From JBLMZI01 sp050258755 (GTDB lineage Bacteria > Bacillota > Syntrophomonadia > Syntrophomonadales > DTU052): a stretch of 64,000 nucleotides of DNA. Location: NCBI GenBank assembly GCA_050258755.1, contig JBLMZI010000012.1, positions 1 through 64,000 on the forward strand, in the 5' to 3' direction. Position 1 is the first letter of the stretch; the number at the start of each line of letters is the position of its first letter. Shown here in pieces: positions 50,807-59,435 of the stretch. The position numbers were made by a program, and so were the translations under genes. A model generated the notes under the pieces. That model had not been told where the DNA came from. It saw only the letters and a program-made list of their open reading frames with translations, and did not search any database.

Positions 50807-53464
50807 ATGTCCGCAGACAACCAGGTGAAACAACTGGCCCGGGATTTCGTAATCAGTGGGACGCTGTACTGTGGCAGCGTCTGTCTGCCGTTTGCGCTGA
50901 TTTTCTGTTACCTGGCCGGGATCGTGGACTGGATGAACGTTGTCCTGACGACGTTGGCCTATGTTTCCGGGGGACTGCTCATTCCACTGTTGACCGGCAT
51001 GGAAAACGTCCGTCGTTTTATTCGCCCGATTGCGATTATGATTCGTTTTGTCGAAGATATTACGCACGGCAATCTGACCGCAGGCTTACAGGGCTTCCAG
51101 TTCGGCGTTTTGGAGATGATGAAAGCGTCTTTTGAGGACATGAAGGTTGGCGTTCGCCAATTGATCGGCACCCTGCTGCACAACATCGGCGTGATCCACC
51201 AGGCTATGCAGACCTTCGAACAAGAAACCATCATGGCGGGCCGGGCGCACGAGGAAACGGCCGCTTCAATCCTGCAGGTCGCGGAAGGCACATCTGCGGA
51301 AGTGGGTGCGATTGACGAAATCCTGGTGCGCATTCAGCGGATGCTGGAACATACCTCGGCGCTGGAATTGGACAGCCAGGATGTCGCCACAACCCTGAAT
51401 GAGCTTCGGGTACAGCATCAATCCGGGCGGAACGCGGTGGAAACCCAGCGGATGCAGATGCGCGCCAACCAGGGCGTCATTGATCAAATGGCCGAAGATA
51501 TTGAATATCTTCACCAAACCTCTGAACTGATCGAAAAAGTTATGGATACGATCAGCCAGATTGCGGCCCACACTAATCTTCTGGCGTTGAATTCCAGTAT
51601 TGAAGCGTCAAAGGCCGGTTTACAGGGAACCGGGTTTCGGGATGTCGCCATGGAACTGCGGTCGTTGGCCCATAAAACGGCGACCACAGTACGCCAGACT
51701 GGACGGATCATCCGATCGATCCAGGGCCGTATCCGGCATGTTGCCCAGGAAACCGAAACGGCCCGCGAGGCTGTGGTTGCGCAGGAAACGGCCAACCGGG
51801 AAATCCGGCGGGTCATTGTTCGGGTCGGGGAGCAGTTTACTCGGATGAGTGCGCAGATGGATACGGTTATTTTGGGCGTCAGCAGGATTCGCTCCTCGAT
51901 TAGCCAGATGAGCGACTCGGTCTCGGCCCTGGACGGTGTTACCCGCCGGACGGCGGCAGGCGCTCAGAAAGTGGCGCAGGCGACAGCCCAGCAGAGAGCC
52001 CTGACTGATGGCATGAATGATGTCGCCAGAGAACTGAACCGGAACGTGGTGAGGCTTGAGCGGCATGCCGCACTGTTTAAACTCCCGCCGGACTGGAGCG
52101 AATCGGTTCCGGCGAAAGAGGAGACCGTCGATCTGCACTACCTGCGCAATATCGCCTGGAATTACACCCGTACCACGCTGATGATGGCCATTCCTGCCGC
52201 CGTGATTTTATTTGGCCCCTTCGTGTATCTGGCCTCCGGTATTCCCGGGACGAAAGGGCTTTTTACCGCGATACTTGGGGCCGCTTCGGCTGCTGTGCTG
52301 ATCGGTGGGACTTCCACGGTTCGAAACAGTGTTATTTTTATCTATCCCGCCGGCATCCTGGTCCGGCACGCAAAATATGTGGCCAGCGGTGACCTGAGGC
52401 ACCGGATCGGACAGGATGTCAATATGGGCAATCTGGCGATTGTCGGCACTTATTTTAATGCCATGCTGGACGAGCTATCCCAGGTTGTCAGGGAGATTGA
52501 AAAAAGCGCGGCTCAGGTCAATGTCAGCGCCGTCCGGGCGATGGACATCGCCGGGGAAAGAATCCGGCTCAATTACGAAATGGCGGCTAATGTCCGAATG
52601 GTCACTGAGGCTTCGGTCGGTCAACTGAATGACATGCGCGCAACGCTGGGGCTGGCCGGGCAGACGGTTTCGGCGGTTGACGAAATCACGGCAACAATCC
52701 GTGAGGTTGACAGTTATGCCCAGGAAACCGAACGAATCGTCGTGGAAGGCCTGGAAGCCTTTGCATACCAACAGGCAAAGGTCAACGAAAACCGGGAGAT
52801 CATGCGCAGCATCAGCCGCACCATTAATGAAATGGAAGAGAGCGCGGTCTATATCGAAAAGGTGCTGGAAACGATAACCGACATCGCGGAGCAGACCAAT
52901 GTGCTTGCCATGAACGCGGCGCTGGAGGCAACCCGGGCTGAACGGGAAGGACTTGGGTTTGCCGTGGTGGCGGGCGAAATTAAAAAACTCTCGGAACAGA
53001 CCGCCGCGGCGGTGCTTGGTATTCTTGATTTGATCGCCGACGTGCAGGCCCGGTCACAGGCGGTGGTCGCAAATATGGAATCAGCCGGCGTGATCCTGGA
53101 AAGCCAGACGTTGGCCGCGCTCCAGGCGCGGGAAGGTTTGGAGCAAATGAGTGAAGTGGTGGGCCCGATCCATGCCCGGACCCGGCAGATTTCAGAGATC
53201 ACCAGGGCCATTTCGGCAGCGTCCGAATCCATTTTTGGCGACCTTGCCTCGATTTCCGCGGCATGTGAAGAGAACACGGTGGTTGCCGAACGATTGCTCG
53301 AAACCGCCGATGGTCAGCGGGAAGCCGGCCGCAAGCAGTTTGTCATGATCCAGGAGTTTGCCCAGCTGGCTTCCGAAATGCACAATCAAGCACGGCGGTT
53401 TGAACTGCTGCCCGAAACGCAAAAGATGATCACGATTTTTCCGGCACCGCAAACCGAATCGTAA
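50807..53464 (+). CDS. Chemoreceptor-like protein with two tandem membrane-plus-signalling modules
   Basis: 885 residues. Module 1 (about 1-430): two membrane helices joined by a short loop (VCLPFALIFCYLAGIV; VVLTTLAYVSGGLLIPLL), a HAMP-like stretch, and a divergent signalling tip AAHTNLLALNSSIEASKAGLQGTGFRDVAMELRSLAHKTA. Module 2 (about 440-885) repeats the plan: two helices (TTLMMAIPAAVILFGPFVYLA; LFTAILGAASAAVLIGG), HAMP-like VKYVASGDL-type region, and tip AEQTNVLAMNAALEATRAEREGLGFAVVAGEIKKLSEQTA. No sizeable extracytoplasmic sensor exists. ATG at 50807 follows GGAGGG; the frame is open 82 codons upstream. The 3' end overlaps the convergent phosphoesterase gene by 35 bases. Confidence 0.88.
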   Translation: MSADNQVKQLARDFVISGTLYCGSVCLPFALIFCYLAGIVDWMNVVLTTLAYVSGGLLIPLLTGMENVRRFIRPIAIMIRFVEDITHGNLTAGLQGFQFGVLEMMKASFEDMKVGVRQLIGTLLHNIGVIHQAMQTFEQETIMAGRAHEETAASILQVAEGTSAEVGAIDEILVRIQRMLEHTSALELDSQDVATTLNELRVQHQSGRNAVETQRMQMRANQGVIDQMAEDIEYLHQTSELIEKVMDTISQIAAHTNLLALNSSIEASKAGLQGTGFRDVAMELRSLAHKTATTVRQTGRIIRSIQGRIRHVAQETETAREAVVAQETANREIRRVIVRVGEQFTRMSAQMDTVILGVSRIRSSISQMSDSVSALDGVTRRTAAGAQKVAQATAQQRALTDGMNDVARELNRNVVRLERHAALFKLPPDWSESVPAKEETVDLHYLRNIAWNYTRTTLMMAIPAAVILFGPFVYLASGIPGTKGLFTAILGAASAAVLIGGTSTVRNSVIFIYPAGILVRHAKYVASGDLRHRIGQDVNMGNLAIVGTYFNAMLDELSQVVREIEKSAAQVNVSAVRAMDIAGERIRLNYEMAANVRMVTEASVGQLNDMRATLGLAGQTVSAVDEITATIREVDSYAQETERIVVEGLEAFAYQQAKVNENREIMRSISRTINEMEESAVYIEKVLETITDIAEQTNVLAMNAALEATRAEREGLGFAVVAGEIKKLSEQTAAAVLGILDLIADVQARSQAVVANMESAGVILESQTLAALQAREGLEQMSEVVGPIHARTRQISEITRAISAASESIFGDLASISAACEENTVVAERLLETADGQREAGRKQFVMIQEFAQLASEMHNQARRFELLPETQKMITIFPAPQTES

Positions 53465-54605
53465 TGACCACGATTTCGGGCCGATTCCCGGTCCGAATCG
53501 GCGGCCCCCAGGTGCCGTATCCGCACGAAACAATGGCGTGAAACGCCCCATTCCGATACATCCCCCAGTCCTGTTCAAAGATCCGCTGAGTCATGAAACC
53601 ATTGGGAAACAACTGCCCCCGATGCGTATGCCCGGACAACTGGAGATCCACTCCGGCCGCTGCCGCTTCGGCGAAACGGGCGGGTTTATGGTCCATAATC
53701 AGGATTGGCTGAGAGCAATCCACGTTCTTTAAAATCTCGTTCAGTGGGACCCGGTTCGGCTTGCCGGTCATCTGCTCGCGGGTGGAATCATCCCGCCCGG
53801 CGACCACGATCCCGCCGGCGATTGTCACCGCCTGATCGCGCAGTAGGGTGACGCCGGCTTCGGCAAGATAATGCTGGATCGCGTCAATGTGGCCGCTGTA
53901 ATATTCGTGGTTGCCCAGGCTGGCAAAGCTTCCGTACCGGCTTTTAATCCGCTGAAAATTATCGGCCATATTTTGTTCAACAAACGGTTTCACACTCTCG
54001 TCGATCAGGTCACCGGGGAACAGGACCAGATCCGGGTGTTCTTCATTGATCATGTTCACCAGCCGGGTCAGCATGCCATTATGAACGATCAGCCCCAGAT
54101 GGATGTCGGAGACCATAACGACCCGCATCGACTGCATCGAGCCGGCCGGCTTGGCCACCGTGACCTCATAGCGGGTAACAATCGGATGACGGGCATTCCA
54201 AAGGCCGTACAACACGGTGCCGCCAACCAGCACCATGACTGCCACCGTGATCCATTCCGGCCGGGTGAGTGCCGCCGGCAGAACGTTTCCAGCCAGCCGG
54301 TTGATCAATCGGGCCAGGTCCAGGAAAAGCAGTACGAAAAGCAAATAGAAAAAGACGGCAAACCAGTAAGAGCCGATCACGGATAGTGTCTGGTTCAGCC
54401 AATCCGGAAACCAGGCTGATCCGAACCGTCCCACTAGGTAGGATACGGAAAGCAGCCAGAAAGTGACCCAGTAGCCCAGCCGGACCTGACCGAGCCCTGG
54501 ATACAGCCGTGATAAGCCCTGATAAGCGCGCAGCCCGACATAGTAATTTAGCAGCAGGAAAAGCGCCAGGACGGATAGTAATAGGAAAAGATTGATCCAT
54601 TTCAT
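53430..54605 (-). CDS. Membrane-anchored metallophosphoesterase (YkuE-like)
   Basis: 391 residues. Four hydrophobic helices in the first ~150 residues, then a calcineurin-like phosphoesterase domain: VSDIHLG, FPGDLID, GNHEYYS, and SGHTHRGQLFPNG, the full two-metal site. The fold-plus-helices arrangement resembles YkuE/YaeI-type phosphoesterases, some of which act on lipid-linked substrates such as UDP-diacylglucosamine; the substrate here is not known. ATG at 54605 is chosen; a TTG at 54617 would abut GAGG. The end overlaps the tandem chemoreceptor gene. Confidence 0.85.
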   Translation of the reverse strand: MKWINLFLLLSVLALFLLLNYYVGLRAYQGLSRLYPGLGQVRLGYWVTFWLLSVSYLVGRFGSAWFPDWLNQTLSVIGSYWFAVFFYLLFVLLFLDLARLINRLAGNVLPAALTRPEWITVAVMVLVGGTVLYGLWNARHPIVTRYEVTVAKPAGSMQSMRVVMVSDIHLGLIVHNGMLTRLVNMINEEHPDLVLFPGDLIDESVKPFVEQNMADNFQRIKSRYGSFASLGNHEYYSGHIDAIQHYLAEAGVTLLRDQAVTIAGGIVVAGRDDSTREQMTGKPNRVPLNEILKNVDCSQPILIMDHKPARFAEAAAAGVDLQLSGHTHRGQLFPNGFMTQRIFEQDWGMYRNGAFHAIVSCGYGTWGPPIRTGNRPEIVVITIRFAVPEKS

Positions 54606-54845
54606 GGTTTTTCTCAACCTCGCAGTAGACTCATTTCAAGTTTGTATTCAGTGACACACCGCTATTATGCCCTTTCTAGCCTTGAGCCGCAAGGGACCGG
54701 ACTATCCCGGGGTGCCTGGCCGGGGAGCCATAGGATTTGTGGGCGGAAAGGCGGTCGGGTATAATCAACTCACCGGACAACAAGCGCAAAAGCGAGCGTG
54801 AATGCCGGGGTTGAACAGGATTGACCGGGTCAAGGAGAACAGCGG

Positions 54846-56759
54846 ATGAAATCAAGCCAAAACATGTTTTTACCAATAAATCGAAAAGATCTTGCTGCGC
54901 GGGGCTGGGATCAAGCAGACATCATTCTGGTTTCCGGGGATGCCTATGTCGATCACCCGTCGTTTGGCGCCGCTATTTTGGGCCGTTTTCTGGAAAGCAA
55001 AGGGTTCCGGGTGGGGATTATTGCCCAGCCGGACTGGCGCGGAACCCAGGATTTTATGGCCCTTGGGCAGCCCAAACTTTTTTTCGGGGTGACCGCCGGC
55101 AACCTGGACAGCATGCTGAACCATTATACCGCGGATAAAAAGCGGCGCCGCGAGGATGCTTATTCACCGGGCGGCAGTTCCGGCTGCCGGCCGGATCGGG
55201 CCGCGATCGTGTACACCAACCGAATCCGGGAATGTTTCCCTGGTGTACCGGTGGTGCTTGGCGGCATTGAAGCCAGTATGCGCCGATTAGCCCATTACGA
55301 TTACTGGAGCGACAGCGTTCGGCGCTCGGTTTTGCTTGACGCCAAAGCCGATCTGCTGGTTTACGGCATGGGGGAATACGTGCTGGCGGAGATCGCCGAC
55401 ATTCTGGCGTCCGGAAAGCCGTTGTCGGCCGCGCATGGCCTGCGCGGCACCGTTTACGCCGCGGCCCAGCTTCCCGAGGAGGAAGAGGCCGTTGTCCTGC
55501 CAGCTTATGATCAGGTCCGGGATGATCCGGCCGCTTTTACCGAGAGCTATCGCTTGATTTACCGGGAAAGCAACCCATACTCGGCTCGGCCGCTGGCACA
55601 GGCCGCGGGGAGCCGGTGGGTGATCCAGAACCCGCCGGCGTTTCCGCTGGCACCGGAACAGCTTGACGCGGTATACGAGCTTCCTTACCTTCGAAAAGCG
55701 CACCCGAGTTACCCGGAGGGCGTGCCGGCCCTGCGGACAGTGCTCAACTCCGTGACTTCGCACCGAGGCTGCTTCGGCGGCTGCACGTTCTGCACCCTGG
55801 CCTTGCACCAGGGACGGTTTATTCAGACCCGCACTGTGAACAGCATCGTCCGGGAAGTTGAAACCATCGCCCGGCAGACGGGCTTTGACGGCACCATTAC
55901 CGATATCGGCGGGCCAACCGCAAACATGTTCGGAATGAAGGGGAAAAAAATCGAGCGCTGCCAGCAGTGCCGCCGGACCAGCTGCTTGTCACCCGATGTC
56001 TGCAATAACCTGAATGTGTCACATACCCATTCGGTAAAACTGCTGCGGGCAGCGCGCCAGGTGCCGGGCGTCAAGCATGTCTTTATTCAATCCGGGCTGC
56101 GGCATGATCTGATGATGGCCGATTCAAAAGACGAATACCTGGAGGAACTGTGCCGGCACCATGTCAGCGGGCAGATGAAGCTCGCGGTGGAGCACGTATC
56201 GCCCGGTGTGACCCGGGTCATGGGAAAACCGGGCCCGGAGACTTTTCTGGCTTTTGCCGGGCGGTTCGACCGGATCAATCAGAAGCTAAAAAAACAGCAG
56301 TATATCGTTTCGTATTTCATGTCCGCACATCCGGGCTGCGGGGTGCGGGAGACGATTGAGCTGGCCGAGTTTATCCGCGATCATCTCGGCTATAGTCCGG
56401 AACAGGTGCAAAACTTTACACCAACCCCCATGTCACTGGCGACCTGTATATACCACACCGGTATTCATCCACTGACCGGCGAGAAAATATATGTGCCGAG
56501 ATCGGCCAAAGAACGATCCCTACAGCGGGCGGTGATTCAGCACCGGAATCCGGATAACCGGGAGTTGGTGCTGGAAGCTTTAAGCGCATACGGACGGCGC
56601 GACTTGATCGGCCACCACCCCAAATGCCTGATTCGCCCGAGCGAAGAGCGTTCCGGAACCCGGTCCGGACCGGGCGGCGGGGATCGGCGGAAAACAAGGG
56701 GAACGAATCCTGGGCCAAAAGGGAATACAAAGCCGGGCGGAAAGGGAAAATCAAAATAG
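54846..56759 (+). CDS. YgiQ-family radical SAM protein
   Basis: 637 residues. It has the YgiQ (UPF0313) layout: an N-terminal cobalamin-binding-like domain (ADIILVSGDAYVDHPSFG, GRFLESKGFRVGIIAQP), VVLGGIEASMRR, then the radical SAM core with SHRGCFGGCTFC (Cx3Cx2C), GPTANMFG, and a C-terminal YgiQ domain with FTPTPMS and TGIHPLTGE. The last ~40 residues are a basic, Gly/Arg/Lys-rich tail. Function of the family is unknown. ATG at 54846 follows AAGGAGAACAGCGG. Confidence 0.9.
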   Translation: MKSSQNMFLPINRKDLAARGWDQADIILVSGDAYVDHPSFGAAILGRFLESKGFRVGIIAQPDWRGTQDFMALGQPKLFFGVTAGNLDSMLNHYTADKKRRREDAYSPGGSSGCRPDRAAIVYTNRIRECFPGVPVVLGGIEASMRRLAHYDYWSDSVRRSVLLDAKADLLVYGMGEYVLAEIADILASGKPLSAAHGLRGTVYAAAQLPEEEEAVVLPAYDQVRDDPAAFTESYRLIYRESNPYSARPLAQAAGSRWVIQNPPAFPLAPEQLDAVYELPYLRKAHPSYPEGVPALRTVLNSVTSHRGCFGGCTFCTLALHQGRFIQTRTVNSIVREVETIARQTGFDGTITDIGGPTANMFGMKGKKIERCQQCRRTSCLSPDVCNNLNVSHTHSVKLLRAARQVPGVKHVFIQSGLRHDLMMADSKDEYLEELCRHHVSGQMKLAVEHVSPGVTRVMGKPGPETFLAFAGRFDRINQKLKKQQYIVSYFMSAHPGCGVRETIELAEFIRDHLGYSPEQVQNFTPTPMSLATCIYHTGIHPLTGEKIYVPRSAKERSLQRAVIQHRNPDNRELVLEALSAYGRRDLIGHHPKCLIRPSEERSGTRSGPGGGDRRKTRGTNPGPKGNTKPGGKGKSK

Positions 56760-56802
56760 CTCTTCCAACCTGGCTGATCGATTGGGTTTCCAGGGTTTTG
56801 CC

Positions 56803-56904
56803 TTGACAGCTTCCTTTATAGCCTGATAATATTTTACTTTGGACGGCCGGTTTCGGCTGAACCCTCGAATGTCGGTTGAACTGCGGTATTTCGTAGTGTA
56901 TAAT
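56803..56904 (+). promoter_or_regulatory. Two promoters of the tRNA cluster
   Basis: P1: TTGACA (56803-56808), 16 bases, GATAAT (56825-56830). P2: TTGAAC (56876-56881), 17 bases, TATAAT (56899-56904), 16 bases before tRNA-Gly. Both match the sigma-70-type consensus well. Confidence 0.75.
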
Positions 56905-56920
56905 ATTGAAGCGGTTAGAT

Positions 56921-56994
56921 GCGGGTGTAGCTCAATGGCAGAGCTCCAGCCTTCCAAGCTGATTGCGTGGGTTCGATTCCCATCACCCGCTCCA
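56921..56994 (+). tRNA. tRNA-Gly(TCC)
   Basis: Acceptor GCGGGTG/CACCCGC, anticodon loop CTTCCAA (TCC), T arm GGTTCGATTCC, discriminator T, CCA encoded. Confidence 0.95.
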
Positions 56995-56999
56995 ATATT

Positions 57000-57076
57000 G
57001 TCCCTGTAGCTCAGCCGGACAGAGCAACGGCCTTCTAAGCCGTGGGTCGGGGGTTCGAATCCCTCCGGGGACGCCA
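57000..57076 (+). tRNA. tRNA-Arg(TCT)
   Basis: Acceptor GTCCCTG/CGGGGAC with one G-U pair, anticodon loop CTTCTAA (TCT), discriminator G, CCA encoded. Confidence 0.95.
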
Positions 57077-57080
57077 ATAT

Positions 57081-57158
57081 GGTGGGCGTAGCTCAGTTGG
57101 ATAGAGCACCAGATTGTGGCTCTGGGGGTCGTGGGTTCAAGCCCCATCGCTCACCCCA
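57081..57158 (+). tRNA. tRNA-His(GTG)
   Basis: Acceptor GTGGGCG/CGCTCAC with the extra 5' G-1 opposite C73, as required for His; anticodon loop TTGTGGC (GTG); CCA encoded. Confidence 0.95.
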
Positions 57159-57218
57159 AATTCAAATTGACATGAGGTTTTGCCTCGTTATATGATATTT
57201 AGCGTTGGGAAATCGCGC

Positions 57219-57293
57219 GGGGGTGTAGCCAAACGGCAAGGCAACGGACTCTGACTCCGTCATCTGTTGGTTCGAATCCAGCCACCCCTGCCA
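57219..57293 (+). tRNA. tRNA-Gln(CTG)
   Basis: Acceptor GGGGGTG/CACCCCT, anticodon stem ACGGA/TCCGT around CTCTGAC (CTG), CCA encoded. Very similar to the next gene, pointing to duplication. Confidence 0.93.
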
Positions 57294-57328
57294 AATTATT
57301 GAGGGTTCGGACGACATTCATAACGCGG

Positions 57329-57403
57329 TGGGGTGTCGCCAAGCGGTAAGGCACCAGACTTTGACTCTGGCATGCGTTGGTTCGAATCCAGCCACCCCAG
57401 CCA
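57329..57403 (+). tRNA. tRNA-Gln(TTG)
   Basis: Acceptor TGGGGTG/CACCCCA, anticodon stem CCAGA/TCTGG around CTTTGAC (TTG), CCA encoded. Confidence 0.95.
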
Positions 57404-57424
57404 TCTTTGGAAACAGAATTGTGT

Positions 57425-57500
57425 GGGCCATTAGCTCAGCCGGTAGAGCACCTGACTTTTAATCAGGGTGTCGTTGGTTCGAGTCCAACATGGCTCACCA
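57425..57500 (+). tRNA. tRNA-Lys(TTT)
   Basis: Acceptor GGGCCAT/ATGGCTC with one G-U pair, anticodon stem CCTGA/TCAGG around CTTTTAA (TTT), discriminator A, CCA encoded. Last tRNA of the cluster. Confidence 0.95.
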
Positions 57501-57509
57501 GTCATTCAT

Positions 57510-57545
57510 AAAAAAGGACCGTCATTGCTTGACGGTCCTTTTTTT
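57510..57545 (+). terminator. Terminator of the tRNA cluster
   Basis: AAGGACCGTCA pairs with TGACGGTCCTT around a short loop and is followed by seven T. Confidence 0.95.
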
Positions 57546-57778
57546 ATGCTCTTCCGGCGCTGTGTTTGCACCGGGTATTTCACAGAACCTTGCCGATCTG
57601 AACGGATCGGTTATTTTTATGTCCGGAATTTTCGAAAGAGGAAGGAAAATGGCGGAAAAGAGGGAATCAAATATACACCAATATATGCATGATCTTGAAT
57701 CGCTTCAACCATAACGACTGCATGTTTTGAACCAGCGGGGCGGCTTTGAGCGCAATAATGATCTTTTGGAGGGAACAG

Positions 57779-58393
57779 ATGGGCAGCGGTCAATTGTTTC
57801 AAGGGGTTTATTCGGCGGATAAGTATCAATCGGGAAATCCGATCGCACGCGCGATGGTCAACCATTTCCTCGCTTCGGTTTCGGACTTTGCCAGGCGAAC
57901 CGGCGCGTCCCGGGTCCATGAAATCGGCTGCGGCGAGGGGCAGATCTGCGGAATCCTCGCCAATCAGGGTTTTACAGTTAGAGGCTGCGACTTGTCGGAA
58001 GCCTCGCTGGCGGTTGCCCGGTCCGAAGTTGAGCGGAGCAATCTGAATATTGAACTCAAATGTGCCAGCATCTACGAATTGGATCCAGCCATTGATGCGG
58101 AAGAGCTCATAATTTGCTGTGAAGTTCTGGAACATCTTGAGGAACCGGATAAGGCACTGCAGAAGCTTCGCCAAATCGCCAAACCGTATTTGATTGTCAG
58201 CGTTCCGAACGAACCGCTGTGGCGGATTCTGAACATGGCCAGAGGGAAATACCTTCGGGATTTCGGCAACACCCCGGACCATATTCAGCACTGGTCCCGG
58301 GGGGCGTTTATTCGGTTAGTAGAGCAATATGCGGATGTTCTTGCGGTGAAAAACCCGATCCCGTGGACGGTTTTACTCTGTAAGGTTCGATAA
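57779..58393 (+). CDS. Class I SAM-dependent methyltransferase
   Basis: 204 residues. SAM-binding motif I is VHEIGCGEGQIC (about 45-56), followed by CDLSEASLAVAR and the post-motif region LIICCEVLEHLEEPDKAL typical of UbiE/WbdD-type methyltransferases. The C-terminal part has LIVSVPNEPLWRI and HIQHWSR. Start ATG at 57779 follows GGAGGG; earlier in-frame starts lack a site. It is the first of three genes with a GT2 enzyme and a flippase, so glycan or lipid-carrier modification is a reasonable guess. Confidence 0.82.
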   Translation: MGSGQLFQGVYSADKYQSGNPIARAMVNHFLASVSDFARRTGASRVHEIGCGEGQICGILANQGFTVRGCDLSEASLAVARSEVERSNLNIELKCASIYELDPAIDAEELIICCEVLEHLEEPDKALQKLRQIAKPYLIVSVPNEPLWRILNMARGKYLRDFGNTPDHIQHWSRGAFIRLVEQYADVLAVKNPIPWTVLLCKVR

Positions 58394-58442
58394 ACGATTT
58401 GCCGCCTGAGTGCGGTAGTGTCGGGAAGGAGATGACTGTTTA

Positions 58443-59384
58443 ATGAGACTCCTTGTTGCGATTCCCTGTCTGAATGAGGAAGACTCTATTCAAAATGTGA
58501 TTGAACGGATTCCCCGGCAAATTGACAGCGTTGATTCAATTTCGGTGCTGGTGATTGACGACGGGTCAACCGATGCCACCGTGGAGGTTGCCAAGCGATC
58601 GGGAGCGGCGGTCATTCAGCATTACACCAACTACGGTGTCGGTTATGCTTTCAACTCGGCGCTGAATTATGCGATTGAAAAAGGGTACGACATTATGGTG
58701 AATATTGACGGGGACGGGCAGTTTGATCCGGCGGACATTCCGAGGCTGGTCCAGCCAATCGTTGATAAAATGGCCGATTTTGTCACTGGCTCACGCTTCT
58801 TTGACCGCGGGCCAATCGAAAACATGTCCAAGGTTAAGCTGTATGGGAACTATGCCATGTCTTACCTGATCGGAAGGCTTTGTCAGCAGAAGTTCAAAGA
58901 TGTTTCGTGCGGTTTTCGGGCGTATTCCCGGGAGACACTGTTAAACCTGAATTTACATGCTCACTTTACCTACACGCAGGAGACCTTTTTGGATCTGTCG
59001 TCCAAAAGCATTCGCATCGTCGAAGTGCCGATCCAGGTCAAGTACTTCAAAGACCGGCAGTCCAGGGTGGCGAGAAGCATCTGGGACTACTTCAAAAAGA
59101 CTTCTTCAATTATCCTGACTGTATACCGGGATTACTACCCGATGCGGTTTTTTGGAAATCTTTCCGCCTTGTCAGGATTGATCGCCTTATTATTCGGGCT
59201 GCTGTTCTTCTGGCACTTTTATAACACCGGGCAATTCAGCGGGTACTTGTTTGCCGGCTTTCTTTCCGGGTTTTTTATCGTGCTGTCCCTGGTTTTTGCG
59301 CTGAGTGCCGTTGCTATGGACATGCTGGTGCGCATCCGGAAAAACCAGGAAAAGATGCTGTATCTGATCAAGAAAAAGGGCTGA
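58443..59384 (+). CDS. GT2-family glycosyltransferase with C-terminal membrane helices
   Basis: 313 residues. GT-A fold: VAIPCLNEEDSI, VLVIDDGSTDAT, the DxD-type metal site in NIDGDGQFDPADI, and TGSRF. Two C-terminal helices (LSALSGLIALLFGLLFFW; FLSGFFIVLSLVFALSAVAM) anchor it. It resembles the polyprenyl-phosphate sugar transferases (DPM1/ArnC-like), which load a sugar onto a lipid carrier. ATG at 58443 follows GGAAGGAGATG. 49 bases after the methyltransferase gene. Confidence 0.88.
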   Translation: MRLLVAIPCLNEEDSIQNVIERIPRQIDSVDSISVLVIDDGSTDATVEVAKRSGAAVIQHYTNYGVGYAFNSALNYAIEKGYDIMVNIDGDGQFDPADIPRLVQPIVDKMADFVTGSRFFDRGPIENMSKVKLYGNYAMSYLIGRLCQQKFKDVSCGFRAYSRETLLNLNLHAHFTYTQETFLDLSSKSIRIVEVPIQVKYFKDRQSRVARSIWDYFKKTSSIILTVYRDYYPMRFFGNLSALSGLIALLFGLLFFWHFYNTGQFSGYLFAGFLSGFFIVLSLVFALSAVAMDMLVRIRKNQEKMLYLIKKKG

Positions 59385-59435
59385 TTTTCTGACAGGCAAA
59401 CAGGGTAATAAATCGTTTCGTTTTAAGGATGAACC

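Noticed and set aside
56921..57500. tRNA-Sec in the tRNA cluster
   Set aside because: All six anticodons were read (TCC, TCT, GTG, CTG, TTG, TTT). None is TCA and none has the long acceptor and variable arms of tRNA-Sec.
57468..57714. Two 74-codon frames overlapping tRNA-Lys and the terminator
   Set aside because: They begin inside a tRNA and run through a strong terminator; no family features.
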